This document shows positions 9,601 to 16,515 of a stretch of 32,822 nt of DNA, in pieces. The stretch covers positions 1 through 32,822 of the forward strand of contig JAEYQV010000086.1 in assembly GCA_023409835.1 (NCBI GenBank), in the 5' to 3' direction. The first letter of the stretch is position 1, and each line of letters begins with the position of its first letter. Origin of the DNA: Bacillota bacterium (lineage in GTDB: Bacteria; Bacillota; Clostridia; Lachnospirales; Lachnospiraceae). The translations under genes and the position numbers were made by a program. The notes beneath the pieces are model-generated. The model was not told the DNA's origin. It saw nothing but the letters and a program-made list of their open reading frames with translations, and did not search any database.

Positions 9601-9997
9601 CAATCTGACGGTTATCCGGGGGACCGCAGCTACCGGTAAGGTATCGATTAGCCTCCTGTCGGAGAAGCTAGGCAGGATAAAAGCGGATATTACCCTGAAG
9701 GACAAGACCTTGAACGGATATCTGGCCTGTGACAGCCGCAGGGGGGTCGAGCTGCTTAAGGAGAATCTGCAGGAATGGAACACTATGCTTGCCGAGGAGA
9801 AGCTGACTGTAAAGCAGCTGGATATCTGTTATGAAAGGATAGTAAATGACACCTATTCCTATCAGAAGCAGGATGCTATGGAGGAATCCGATCATCCGGA
9901 ACAGGAGAAGCTATTATACAGGATTGCGAAATGCCTGGTATTCACGGTAAGTAAAGCAGAAGCAGCCGATAAGAACAGAGGAACGGCTGCACTATAG
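6602..9997 (+). CDS. giant flagellar-locus protein with a FliK-like C-terminal domain (DUF6240-like)
   Basis: This 1131-residue soluble protein has no signal peptide or membrane segment. Residues 1-100 include a compact beta-rich segment (GELVTGVVTKIGRSVTFNI). The centre is long, highly charged and predicted helical, rich in E, K, L and Q. Residues about 990-1077 resemble the FliK hook-length-control C-terminal domain: a beta segment around VTTINLTVIRG, then SEKLGRIKADITLKDKTLNG, a helix, and a final strand near LTVKQLDICY. The ribosome binding site is GGTGAAGAG. It lies 110 bases before flagellin on the same strand, so a flagellar export or assembly role is likely. The resemblance to DUF6240 proteins of Lachnospiraceae is from memory and unverified. 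What the first 900 residues do is not known. Confidence 0.7.
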   Translation: MNQINYNQLLYRGKDISSKQQDALTWNSDRNTGFRTLTKGELVTGVVTKIGRSVTFNILENEVTAPRDMFPDVILGSSVLFEILNITDNQMELRSAERDTGLNGKSFVAIMRFPADREIFLSRKEQAGKQAEREEEFKNTRNQINSILSKLTEQDYQNLSREGFAVEELTVSALEAAVNRLKTADSSKTSGRKEQQEAREQKEKYTEKDIMERLRVANLPASKAAVQKVMNALSLSGAITAPDEDARKYLISTGQAPTIENLYKAQFCSNLSMNEAPISEEAWQELLPQVETVITAAGYEINEETLNGARWLVENRIPLTEDNLIYYNELSGMVAIPGQAEVLDRIIREMGYGIAPKDTILMTGQQEQMQKLVEKLKNVGEEELKAAVRTEKEITIRLLTDKNYREELLKEEQRIELSEKQQLEAVRAQRQLEEIRLKMTAEAALTLERKGIHIETQSLEKVVAQLRQLEDSYYRNLFTEADVIADTEQIAVLKATTQSLEQLRTIPSYVLGTTLSLRSQQTIPSLLAEGSRLAVNASKAMEAYETLMTEPNREYGDSIQKAFANSGSLLQELGMEDTLYNRRALKILGYNRMEITKQAMEQVKAYDLEVNTLMKNLHPAVTVRLIKEGINPLELPIGELNLKVEELKEEQGINSEERFSTYLRRLDKEDKLPEEERKAYIGIYRLLHSIDKTDGAALGALIKAEREVTLSNLLTAVRSLHKGFVDARVDDSFGALESISFDNETITEQLGKVFTEGGSMELLNRETSGKEAQADFLNTALKEMAEEVSPDRLMEVREKLLQTALPEQQAASEFAPLLSSERGIWNALKDMPMERLFDLFGATIGKENKDAAFYAENLKQLRECYQNPDQAIRFLEDFKMPCTATNILLAGQALNNSSSFFKKYYQLRDENNEEKSQKKLKDLDKLTDTIIDKDSMEQTFEQLSREVSEVLRNESQSDRVDSLRLTELKRLGQQMTFMTSLAKKEFYQIPVETQNGVTTINLTVIRGTAATGKVSISLLSEKLGRIKADITLKDKTLNGYLACDSRRGVELLKENLQEWNTMLAEEKLTVKQLDICYERIVNDTYSYQKQDAMEESDHPEQEKLLYRIAKCLVFTVSKAEAADKNRGTAAL
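9965..9972 (+). promoter_or_regulatory. possible sigma-28 -10 element for flagellin
   Basis: GCCGATAA matches the sigma-D/sigma-28 -10 consensus. It lies about 135 bases before the flagellin start, inside the last codons of the preceding gene. The -35 side is poor: TAAA occurs only 9 bases upstream, where the consensus spacing is about 15. This is a tentative call. Confidence 0.3.
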
Positions 9998-10107
9998 AGA
10001 GAAACATTCGGCCACACGGAGGTTGCTGATAAAGAGTACATATATTTGACAGACCATGAGAACAGGGATGGGGATGGCAGTCAAAGCAGAAAGGAAAAGG
10101 GAACGAT

Positions 10108-11715
10108 ATGAGAATAAATCATAACATTTCGGCTTTAAAGGCTAATAACCAGCTGTTAAGAACCAATAAGCTCCTGGACGCAAGTCTGGAGAGATTATCC
10201 TCCGGTTACCGGATTAACAGTGCAGCGGATGATTCCGCAGGGCTGGCAATTTCAGAGAAGATGAGAACCCAGATCTCAGGATTGGAGCAGGCATCCAGAA
10301 ATGCCTCGGATGGCATCTCTGTAATACAGACTGCTGAGGGTGCTCTGGTAGAAGTGGAATCCATGCTTCAGAGAATGAGGGAGCTGTCCGTACAATCGGC
10401 TAACGGCATCTATACAACGGATGACCGTATTGCAATTCAGGCAGAAATCGACCAGCTCAGTGAGGAGATAACAAGAATCTCTGAAACCACAGAATTTAAC
10501 ACGATGACTCTGCTGGATGGCAACATTGACCGGAAGTCTTATTCCAGTAATAATAATGTAAATCTGGTATCCTTATCGGATACTGTAGCTGTTGGTGATT
10601 ATACGGTGAATATTACCCAGGATGCCAGACAGGCAGCCGTTGTCGGCTTTGATATCGACTTCGGCGGAACAGGTACAGCGGCAACCAGAAAAATCACTGC
10701 GGATGAAGTCGGTTCCATTAACATTAACGGTGAATCTGTTTCAGTAAAAGAGGGAGATACCGTTGACGAAGTGTTCCAGAAGATCCGCGATGCCTGTGAT
10801 AATGTTGATATCAATGTGTTTGCGGTAGATACGGGTGATATCCGTAGTACAACCAATCCTACGGGTACTCAGCCGGCTGTGGATGCGAATCTGGATATGG
10901 CCGGTTATACAAGTAAAGCAATTGCGGAAGGCGACACCCTGGTATTTGTTACCAGAGGATATGGTTCAAAGGAGAAGATCAGCATTTATTGTGATAATGA
11001 GGATTTATGCTCCTTGCTGGGACTGACAATTGAAGGTGCCAAGGCAACCGGAATTGATGCCAAGGCAGAACTAATCCTAAATTCAAGTACTCCGACCACA
11101 GACTCCCTGTTTGAGAATACCGCAACATTATCCATTAGCGGTAACAAGATTACTGTATCCGACAGAAACGACTTTAAGATGGTATTCGAGGTTAAGCCCG
11201 GTACGGTAGAGACAGAATTTCAGGATACCCGAATTGTAAATACAACTGCAGCAACACAGGATGGAGGCATCACTGATGTTGGAGCGGATCAGGAGGTTAC
11301 CGTATCCGTACTGGATGCCGGACCGATGGATCTGCAGATCGGTGCAAACGAAGGACAGATTATGTCCGTCCGTATTCCAAAGGTTACACCCCAGACCCTG
11401 GGAATCGATAAGATCAATGTCGGAACTGCAGATGGGGCACAGGAAGCCATAGGACTATTAGATATTGCAATCAATCATGTATCTGAGATCCGTTCCAAGC
11501 TGGGCGCTTACCAGAATCGTCTGGAGCATTCCATCTCGAATCTGGATGTTACCTCCGAGAACATGACAGAATCCTTATCTCGTATCAAGGATGTGGATAT
11601 GGCACAGGAAATGGCGGAATATACCCAGAAGAATGTACTGGCGCAGGCAGGCACCTCCATGCTGGCCCAGGCGAACCAGCGGCCGCAGACCATATTGTCC
11701 CTATTACAACAGTAA
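10108..11715 (+). CDS. hag: flagellin
   Basis: This is the filament subunit, exported by the flagellar type III apparatus and polymerised outside the cell. The N-terminal D0/D1 domain (residues 1-140) begins MRINHNISALKANNQL and includes LSSGYRINSAADDSAGLAIS. The C-terminal D1/D0 domain (about 450-535) includes ISNLDVTSENMTESLSRIKD and ends in ILSLLQQ. The middle domain (about 141-430) is variable. It includes a flagellin hook-IN-like motif near 200-240 (INGESVSVKEGDTVDEVFQKI). At 535 residues it is larger than minimal Firmicutes flagellins of about 270 residues, because of this surface-exposed insert. An AAAGGGAA ribosome binding site precedes the start. FliS, its chaperone, follows at 11836. 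The stop codon lies inside the first unit of a 27-bp tandem repeat. Confidence 0.97.
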   Translation: MRINHNISALKANNQLLRTNKLLDASLERLSSGYRINSAADDSAGLAISEKMRTQISGLEQASRNASDGISVIQTAEGALVEVESMLQRMRELSVQSANGIYTTDDRIAIQAEIDQLSEEITRISETTEFNTMTLLDGNIDRKSYSSNNNVNLVSLSDTVAVGDYTVNITQDARQAAVVGFDIDFGGTGTAATRKITADEVGSININGESVSVKEGDTVDEVFQKIRDACDNVDINVFAVDTGDIRSTTNPTGTQPAVDANLDMAGYTSKAIAEGDTLVFVTRGYGSKEKISIYCDNEDLCSLLGLTIEGAKATGIDAKAELILNSSTPTTDSLFENTATLSISGNKITVSDRNDFKMVFEVKPGTVETEFQDTRIVNTTAATQDGGITDVGADQEVTVSVLDAGPMDLQIGANEGQIMSVRIPKVTPQTLGIDKINVGTADGAQEAIGLLDIAINHVSEIRSKLGAYQNRLEHSISNLDVTSENMTESLSRIKDVDMAQEMAEYTQKNVLAQAGTSMLAQANQRPQTILSLLQQ

Positions 11716-11811
11716 TTTTATGATGTAATTTTACAACAGTAATTTTATGTTGTAATTTTACAACAGTAAATTTAGGATATAGTTTTACAACAGTGATTTT
11801 ATGTTGCGGCA
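11704..11811 (+). repeat. four tandem 27-bp units starting in the last flagellin codons
   Basis: Units begin at 11704, 11731, 11758 and 11785, each with TTACAACAG. The first unit contains the flagellin end Leu-Gln-Gln-stop. Because 27 is a multiple of three, every later unit repeats Leu-Gln-Gln-stop in the same frame. Unit 2 forms a perfect hairpin, TTACAACA / TGTTGTAA, with a 9-base loop; units 1 and 4 keep most of it and unit 3 is degraded. The array fills almost all of the space between flagellin and fliS. Confidence 0.9.
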
Positions 11812-11835
11812 GATTTCCTTGGGAGGTAATGCATC

Positions 11836-12315
11836 ATGAATAAAGAGGCAATCCGTGGCTTTACGGCCAGGATTTCGCAGGCGTCAAAGAGCGAACTAAT
11901 CGTTATATTATATGAAATGACTTTGACGGAAATCGGGGAAGCCAAACAGGCTTATACGAACGGTGATCTGACCGCCTTTGATAAGAATCTGAAGAAGGCA
12001 CAGAAATATGTCACTGAGCTGATGGCAGCCCTAAATTATCAATTTAAGATATCCTATGATTTATTAAGCCTATATCTCTATACAAATAGACAGATTATAA
12101 CAGCCATCATGAAGAGAAATCCGTTACCGCTGGACCCTGCTGAGGAAGTACTTAAGAAGCTTCATGCAGGCTTCGAGGGAGTCAGCAAGCAGGATTTCAG
12201 CGGTCCGATGATGCGCAATTCCCAGCAGCTTTACGCGGGCTTAACCTACGGTAAGGGTAAGTTGAATGAGACTTATCTTGATCCCAATAATGGGAGCCGG
12301 GGGTTCATTGCATAG
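11836..12315 (+). CDS. fliS: flagellar secretion chaperone FliS
   Basis: FliS binds the C-terminal D0 helix of flagellin in the cytoplasm, prevents premature polymerisation and delivers it to the export gate. The 159-residue protein is mostly helical. It has typical FliS features: the ELIVILYEMTLTEIGEAKQAY helix near residues 20-40, the helix with KYVTELMAALNYQ, and a LLSLYLYTNRQIITA-type stretch near 73-90. It is slightly longer than the usual 125-135 residues because of a C-terminal extension (YGKGKLNETYLDPNNGSRG). A good GGGAGGT ribosome binding site lies just upstream. It follows flagellin by 120 bases, mostly the 27-bp repeat. The fliD gene is not in this window. Confidence 0.92.
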   Translation: MNKEAIRGFTARISQASKSELIVILYEMTLTEIGEAKQAYTNGDLTAFDKNLKKAQKYVTELMAALNYQFKISYDLLSLYLYTNRQIITAIMKRNPLPLDPAEEVLKKLHAGFEGVSKQDFSGPMMRNSQQLYAGLTYGKGKLNETYLDPNNGSRGFIA

Positions 12316-12394
12316 AAGCCATTTACTTAAGAGGTCTTTGAGTTACGGGAAGGCACAAAGGAGAGTATAAGGCACAAAAATAGCGAAAGATACT

Positions 12395-12634
12395 TGCGAT
12401 TATGAAGGCACAGAGGAATTGAAAAACACTTAAGAATTAAAAGTACAGAAGAACTGAAAACACTTAAGAATTAAAAGTACAGAGGAACGGAAAACACATA
12501 AGATTTGAAGGTACAGAAGTACTGAAAACACTTAAGAATTAAAGGTACAGAGGAACGGAAAACACTTAAGAATTAAAAGTACAGAGGAATTGAAAACACA
12601 TAAGATTTGAAGGTACAAAAGATTAAGAACGTTA
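12395..12634 (+). repeat. 34-bp minisatellite in the fliS 3' region
   Basis: Six tandem units of exactly 34 bp start with TAAG at 12431, 12465, 12499, 12533, 12567 and 12601. A degenerate unit of about 36 bp precedes them at 12395-12430, and more decayed copies lie on both sides. Each unit contains GTAC and is purine-rich on the plus strand. Units 1-3 and 4-6 form a second-order 102-bp repeat: units 2 and 5 end in ACACA, and units 3 and 6 share GATTTGAAGGTACA. Stops occur in the frames I followed, so it is not coding. The stretch 12316-12756 contains no gene. Confidence 0.92.
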
Positions 12635-12756
12635 ATTTGAAATACTAAAAGAAAATGAAGTACGGATGAAATTAAAGGTACTGAAAAAGCAAGGAAATCA
12701 ATACACAAAAGACTTCGAATTACTAAGGAATCTGTACATAAGCTTATAACAAATAA

Positions 12757-12786
12757 TAAAACGCCTGTGTAAGCAGGCGTTTTTTA
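12757..12786 (+). terminator. terminator after the flagellin/fliS region
   Basis: The stem AAAACGCCTG / CAGGCGTTTT closes the loop TGTAAG and is followed by T-rich sequence. It ends the transcript that would include the 34-bp array. The opposite strand also has a T-rich tail, so it may serve the minus-strand yaaL gene too. Confidence 0.88.
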
Positions 12787-12792
12787 TTTGCG

Positions 12793-12820
12793 TTTGGCTG
12801 CCCATAGGCAGATAATCCGG
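12793..12820. repeat. dispersed short repeat, copy 2
   Basis: TTGGCTGCC, three variable bases, then GGCAGATAATCCGG: this is the partner of the copy at 2621-2647. As there, it lies between a hairpin terminator and the stop codon of a minus-strand gene, 14 bases away. Confidence 0.6.
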
Positions 12821-12833
12821 GTATTCATTTATT

Positions 12834-13058
12834 TCAGACTCTAAGCTGCTCTTTCGCTTGCTTTAAGAGAAATTTATAACGGTTCTGTACCGCATTCATT
12901 TCATAAATACAGCTGTCGATCAGATCCGGATCAACCACATTCTCAAAATTGGAATAGGCCGCTTCCAAAGCAATCTTAGTCTTATTTATCTCGTTAATTA
13001 GTAGATCATCTTTTATGGGGCGTTTCTTCTTGGAGAACAGAGGCAATGCTAACACCAT
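12834..13058 (-). CDS. yaaL: YaaL/DUF2508 family protein
   Basis: This small cytoplasmic protein has about 74 residues. A basic stretch follows a hydrophobic start (LFSKKKRPIKDD), then helices including IALEAAYSNFENVVDPDLIDSCIYEM. The acidic DPDLID and the YEMNAVQNRYKFL-type helix fit the DUF2508 (YaaL) family. Its function is unknown, but it commonly neighbours recR and bofA in Firmicutes. The annotated ATG leaves almost no room for the Shine-Dalgarno. A TTG at codon 5, with AAAGGATGG upstream, is an alternative start. Here bofA is divergent, whereas in Bacillus and many Clostridia yaaL and bofA are co-directional. Confidence 0.75.
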   Translation of the reverse strand: MVLALPLFSKKKRPIKDDLLINEINKTKIALEAAYSNFENVVDPDLIDSCIYEMNAVQNRYKFLLKQAKEQLRV

Positions 13059-13077
13059 CCTTTACCTAATTAATTTC

Positions 13078-13105
13078 ATTATAGTATAGTCAATTTATTT
13101 GCCAT
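13078..13105 (-). promoter_or_regulatory. possible yaaL promoter
   Basis: On the minus strand, ATGGCA (-35, four of six matches) is followed after 16 bases by a perfect TATAAT (complement of 13078-13083). The leader would be very short, which favours the TTG start of yaaL. Confidence 0.4.
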
Positions 13106-13284
13106 TTATTCGTATGACTAGAATAATTTGGATAAACCTGTATATAAATATAATAGGTTGTATTAAGCTTTTAGAGGCATGGGTATAGTATTTGGCAGAA
13201 TAATACAGGACGCAAGTCAAAATCAGCTGATACAGTATGGTTACGGGAGACAGCAGGGAGATAGATTAATATTTCAATAAGGAA

Positions 13285-13313
13285 TTGCACGTAATTCGTT
13301 TTGTAAATATTGT
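13285..13313 (+). promoter_or_regulatory. possible bofA promoter
   Basis: TTGCAC (13285-13290), a 17-base spacer and TATTGT (13308-13313) lie 45 bases before the bofA start. They resemble a vegetative sigma-A promoter. The rest of the 300-base gap between yaaL and bofA shows no gene. Confidence 0.4.
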
Positions 13314-13358
13314 GCTGACGCCCAAATTCGCGGGTTTGTGGCAGAATGGAGGGGTTAT

Positions 13359-13631
13359 ATGAATAATATTATCCTAATCGGAATTATCATAATATGTGTA
13401 GGGTTCATCGCCTTTTGCCTGATTAGGCGCAGGCCGGATCTGCTGGTGGATTTCGGGGTTCGGGCATGTGTGGGGACGGCCGGAATCTATCTGCTGGACT
13501 ATGTCCTGAAAAGCCAGGGGTATCATTTTACCGTGGGTGTGAATGGAATAACGGTACTATCCAATGGACTGCTGGGGCTTCCGGGTTTCATCCTGCTGTA
13601 CGGAATATCCATCTATTATACGTTCCGGTAG
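13359..13631 (+). CDS. bofA: pro-sigma-K processing inhibitor BofA-family membrane protein
   Basis: In Bacillus, BofA holds the SpoIVFB protease inactive in the outer forespore membrane until the sigma-K checkpoint. In Clostridia the family is common but its role is less settled. The 90-residue protein has an N-terminal membrane segment (IILIGIIIICVGFIAFCLI), then an RRRPDLLVDFGVRACVGTAGIYLLDY region and a C-terminal hydrophobic part. The C-terminal part contains NGITVLSNGLLGLPGFILLYGI, the typical BofA motif (GINxxT...LGxPGxxLL). The start at 13359 has GGAGGGG six bases upstream; an ATG seven codons earlier overlaps this ribosome binding site and is unlikely. The divergent neighbour is yaaL. 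Confidence 0.88.
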   Translation: MNNIILIGIIIICVGFIAFCLIRRRPDLLVDFGVRACVGTAGIYLLDYVLKSQGYHFTVGVNGITVLSNGLLGLPGFILLYGISIYYTFR

Positions 13632-13742
13632 TTTTGTTCCCGGTGACAAAAATATCTCGAAGTACTGATATGCCAATTATAGTGATTCAATATATTTTTA
13701 TGATCTGCTGATTAAGGGTATGGACACGAAAAGGGTTTTATA

Positions 13743-13880
13743 GTGCTGCAGTTTCTTCGGATATGGATAGGTTTTCTATTGTTAATAGGTTTCGGTATTT
13801 TATATGGGAAACTAATGAATTACTTTGGGGACCGTTTCGTTAAAATAATCATGTCAGTAAAAACTGCTTTTAAGGAATAA
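13743..13880 (+). CDS. possible small membrane peptide of 45 residues
   Basis: A GTG start at 13743, preceded by AAAAGGG at a suitable distance, opens a frame to a TAA at 13880. The product begins with one hydrophobic helix (LRIWIGFLLLIGFGILYG), followed by a basic, amphipathic tail with DRFVKIIMSVKTAFKE. That layout is typical of single-span small proteins. I do not recognise it. It lies downstream of bofA and about 80 bases before a terminator-like hairpin, so it could share the bofA transcript. No homology evidence is available, and the frame may be chance. Confidence 0.35.
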   Translation: MLQFLRIWIGFLLLIGFGILYGKLMNYFGDRFVKIIMSVKTAFKE

Positions 13881-13958
13881 TATATTAAGAACATTTATTT
13901 ATATTATGCATCTTGCTTAGGATTACACGAAAGAATATAAAATATTGACAAAGTTTTA

Positions 13959-13993
13959 GACTGTCGAGGAGATTTAATTGACAGTCCTTTTTT
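13959..13993 (+). terminator. terminator-like hairpin after the bofA/small-ORF region
   Basis: The 7-bp stem GACTGTC / GACAGTC encloses a 14-base loop and is followed by CTTTTTT. The stem is weak in length but the U-run is good. From here to 14165 no gene is seen; the strand then starts the tad locus. Confidence 0.55.
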
Positions 13994-14165
13994 ATTATTG
14001 TAATATTTGATTGTAAAAAAATTCTAAAAGATCTTGTTATCTGAAACGCATCATTCCATAGCATTCGTTCATTCCCGAGGCTTCTGATTTATATATTATG
14101 ATCAATTCCTTCTAAGTGATACCGTCTGTATCCAATTCTATTCATTCCCATGGAGGTGCTCCGAT

Positions 14166-15173
14166 TTGTTAAAAATACTGGCAGTGTATGATACCGATGC
14201 TTCCTATGCAGCACGGCTTACTGAGTTTATCCGCAATGAGAATACGGGGAGCTTTGATGTTACCGTATTTACCCGGAGCGAGAGCCTGGAGGAGTTTCTT
14301 AAGCATGGTGAAATCGAACTACTTCTTCTTGGGGAGGAAATAATACCGGAGGAGCTTCCGACAGGGAAAATAAAATATTTGGTCAAACTAACTGATCGGA
14401 AAACAGGGAATCAAAGTATAGATATACCCCTGATCTGTAAATATCAGTCTGCCCGGGGTGTCCTCTCCGATATCCTATCCTGCTATGCAAGATTGGAGAA
14501 CAGTCAGCCCGACTGCAGAACGGGTGGGAGGCCGGGAGAATGCAGGATTATCTCGATCTTCACACCGTTGGAGGGTTTTTCGGAGATGACATATTCCCGG
14601 TTCTATGCCGCTCATTTAGCGGAGAGGTATAAGTGCCTATATCTACCCTTTGAGCTCTTTCCTGTTCCTACCTCGGAGGAAGCGCAGGAGATGGACCATG
14701 CTCAGTCCGAATTCATATTTTATCTAAAAGAAAATTCGCCGGAGCTTCTTCCGAAATTAAAATCCCTACTAAAATATTCCGGCCGGCTTTCCGTACTTTC
14801 CGGAGTAACCCATGGACTGGATCTGATTTCATTGACAAAAGAGGATGCGGTAAGGTTTATTGGGGAGTTGAGAAGGAATTCGGAATATGTAGCCATAGTG
14901 ATTTATCTTAGTATTTACACGGAATTTACCATAGAGCTTATGAAGCTGAGCGATAACGTTCAGATACTTGTACAGGAAAGTGATTATGCCGGAAAGGTTA
15001 TGAGGGAGTGGGAGAGACAGATGGCTTTCTATGGTGTGGACACCGGACTGACGAAATTTATAAGGATCAGCCTTCCGACGGAGAAAGCTACGCTAAATGT
15101 GGGAGGATTCGATAAGGAACAGCAGTATGTTGCGTTACGGCAGCTGGCAGTGCAGCAGGCAGAGTGCCTGTAG
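14166..15173 (+). CDS. tadZ: TadZ/CpaE-like pilus assembly protein with a degenerate ATPase motif
   Basis: TadZ proteins localise the Tad secretion machine and combine an atypical receiver-like N-terminal domain with a ParA/MinD-type ATPase fold. In this 335-residue protein, residues 1-100 look receiver-like: MLKILAVYDTDASYAARL, then GEIELLLLGEE. The MinD-like part starts near residue 125 with RIISIFTPLEGFSEMTYS, exactly where a deviant Walker A (KGGxGKS/T) would be. The lysines and the glycine pattern are lost, so nucleotide hydrolysis is doubtful. The start is TTG with GGAGGT upstream. The next gene, tadA, starts 14 bases after the stop, so the two are co-transcribed. Assignment rests on position and fold pattern. 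Confidence 0.75.
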   Translation: MLKILAVYDTDASYAARLTEFIRNENTGSFDVTVFTRSESLEEFLKHGEIELLLLGEEIIPEELPTGKIKYLVKLTDRKTGNQSIDIPLICKYQSARGVLSDILSCYARLENSQPDCRTGGRPGECRIISIFTPLEGFSEMTYSRFYAAHLAERYKCLYLPFELFPVPTSEEAQEMDHAQSEFIFYLKENSPELLPKLKSLLKYSGRLSVLSGVTHGLDLISLTKEDAVRFIGELRRNSEYVAIVIYLSIYTEFTIELMKLSDNVQILVQESDYAGKVMREWERQMAFYGVDTGLTKFIRISLPTEKATLNVGGFDKEQQYVALRQLAVQQAECL

Positions 15174-15187
15174 GGAAGGAGGCAGCA

Positions 15188-16417
15188 ATGAGCTGGATGA
15201 AGGAAAAGCTACAGCAGGCGGTGTTGGAAAGCATCGATCTGACGACAGAAATCTCGGACGAGGAGCTCTTGGGAACGATTGACCAGATTCTGATTGTCAA
15301 GAGCAAGGAAAATTACATCAGTATGCAGGAAAAGAAAAAGCTTCGAAGAGAAATTTTCAATTCCATTCGCAAGCTGGATATCCTGCAGGATCTGGTGGAG
15401 GATAGCTCCATTACCGAGATTATGGTAAATGGTGCGGATAAAGTATTCATCGAGCAGAACGGCAGAATTTCCTCCTGCGACAGAAGCTTTGAATCAGACC
15501 GGAAGCTGGAGGATGTGGTCCAGCAGATTGTTTCCCAATCCAACCGGATTGTAAATGAAGCCAATCCGATTGTGGATGCAAGACTCTCGGACGGATCTCG
15601 GGTTAACATCGTTCTTCCGCCGGTAGCACTGGACGGACCGGTCATAACCATACGGAAGTTCCCTGAGAATCCGATCACCATTGACCAGCTGATTGAATAT
15701 GAATCCATCACTGTCGAAGCGGCAGCCTTCTTAGAACAGCTGGTAATAGCCGGCTACAACATCTTTATCAGCGGGGGAACCGGGTCAGGCAAGACCACCT
15801 TCTTAAATGTTCTGTCAAATTATATTCCAGGCAGTGAACGGATCATCACCATTGAAGATTCGGCAGAGCTGCAGATCCGCAATATTCCGAATCTGGTGCG
15901 TATGGAGGCCAGGAATGCCAATACGGAGGGGAGTAACCAGATTACAATTAGAGACTTGATAAAAACCTCCTTAAGAATGCGTCCTGACCGGATCATCGTT
16001 GGGGAGGTAAGGGACGCGGCGGCGATCGACATGCTCCAGGCTCTTAATACAGGGCATGACGGCTCTCTGTCCACGGGACATGCAAACTCTCCTGCGGACA
16101 TGCTGAGCCGGTTGGAATCTCTGGTATTGATGGGTGCAGACATCCCCCTTCTGGCAGTTCGAAAGCAGATTGCCTCTGCAATCGATATCATCGTTCACCT
16201 CGGCAGGCTAAGGGATAGATCAAGGAGAGTATTAGAGATTACGGAGGTCCTCGATTGTGTGGACAATGAGATTCGTTTGAATACTTTATTCAAGTTTGTT
16301 GAGGAGAGGGAGGAAGCAGGGAGGATAAAAGGAACCCTTATGCCGGAGAACGAGCTTCTGCATACGGACAAGCTTCTTAGGGCAGGAATCCAGCCAAGAG
16401 ACCTTCTAATCCCATAG
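15188..16417 (+). CDS. tadA: Tad secretion ATPase TadA/CpaF
   Basis: This is a cytoplasmic hexameric ATPase of the VirB11/PilT superfamily that powers assembly of Flp pili through TadB/TadC. The 409-residue protein has an N-terminal helical part, then DSSITEIMVNGADKVFIEQ (about 72-90), characteristic of CpaF. The Walker A SGGTGSGKTTF lies at about 194-204. A Walker B/Asp-box region follows (RIIVGEVRDAAAIDML, about 268-283) and then the His box (STGHANSPADMLSRLE). The start chosen is the ATG after GGAAGGAGG; a start eight codons upstream lies before this ribosome binding site and is not supported. It is the second gene of the tad operon. All key motifs are intact. Confidence 0.96.
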   Translation: MSWMKEKLQQAVLESIDLTTEISDEELLGTIDQILIVKSKENYISMQEKKKLRREIFNSIRKLDILQDLVEDSSITEIMVNGADKVFIEQNGRISSCDRSFESDRKLEDVVQQIVSQSNRIVNEANPIVDARLSDGSRVNIVLPPVALDGPVITIRKFPENPITIDQLIEYESITVEAAAFLEQLVIAGYNIFISGGTGSGKTTFLNVLSNYIPGSERIITIEDSAELQIRNIPNLVRMEARNANTEGSNQITIRDLIKTSLRMRPDRIIVGEVRDAAAIDMLQALNTGHDGSLSTGHANSPADMLSRLESLVLMGADIPLLAVRKQIASAIDIIVHLGRLRDRSRRVLEITEVLDCVDNEIRLNTLFKFVEEREEAGRIKGTLMPENELLHTDKLLRAGIQPRDLLIP

Positions 16418-16515
16418 CTTTAGGATATGAGAATATCCGTAAGGCAGCAGAGCAGGGTTTATCAAGCTGCCATATTCCAAGAAATGCTCAGCCTGGTAAC
16501 GGGGGAGGAATAATC

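Noticed and set aside
11704..11811. Intrinsic terminator interpretation of the 27-bp repeats
   Set aside because: The stems are A/T-rich and weak, with only short T-runs. They may slow or stabilise the transcript, but a strong terminator before fliS would be unexpected and is not supported.
12395..12634. CRISPR array interpretation of the 34-bp repeats
   Set aside because: The units abut with no unique spacers, diverge internally and have no cas genes nearby. It is a minisatellite.
13945..13950. TTGACA as a -35 box before the tad locus
   Set aside because: No -10 box follows at 16-18 bases; the sequence there is the loop of the hairpin at 13959-13986.
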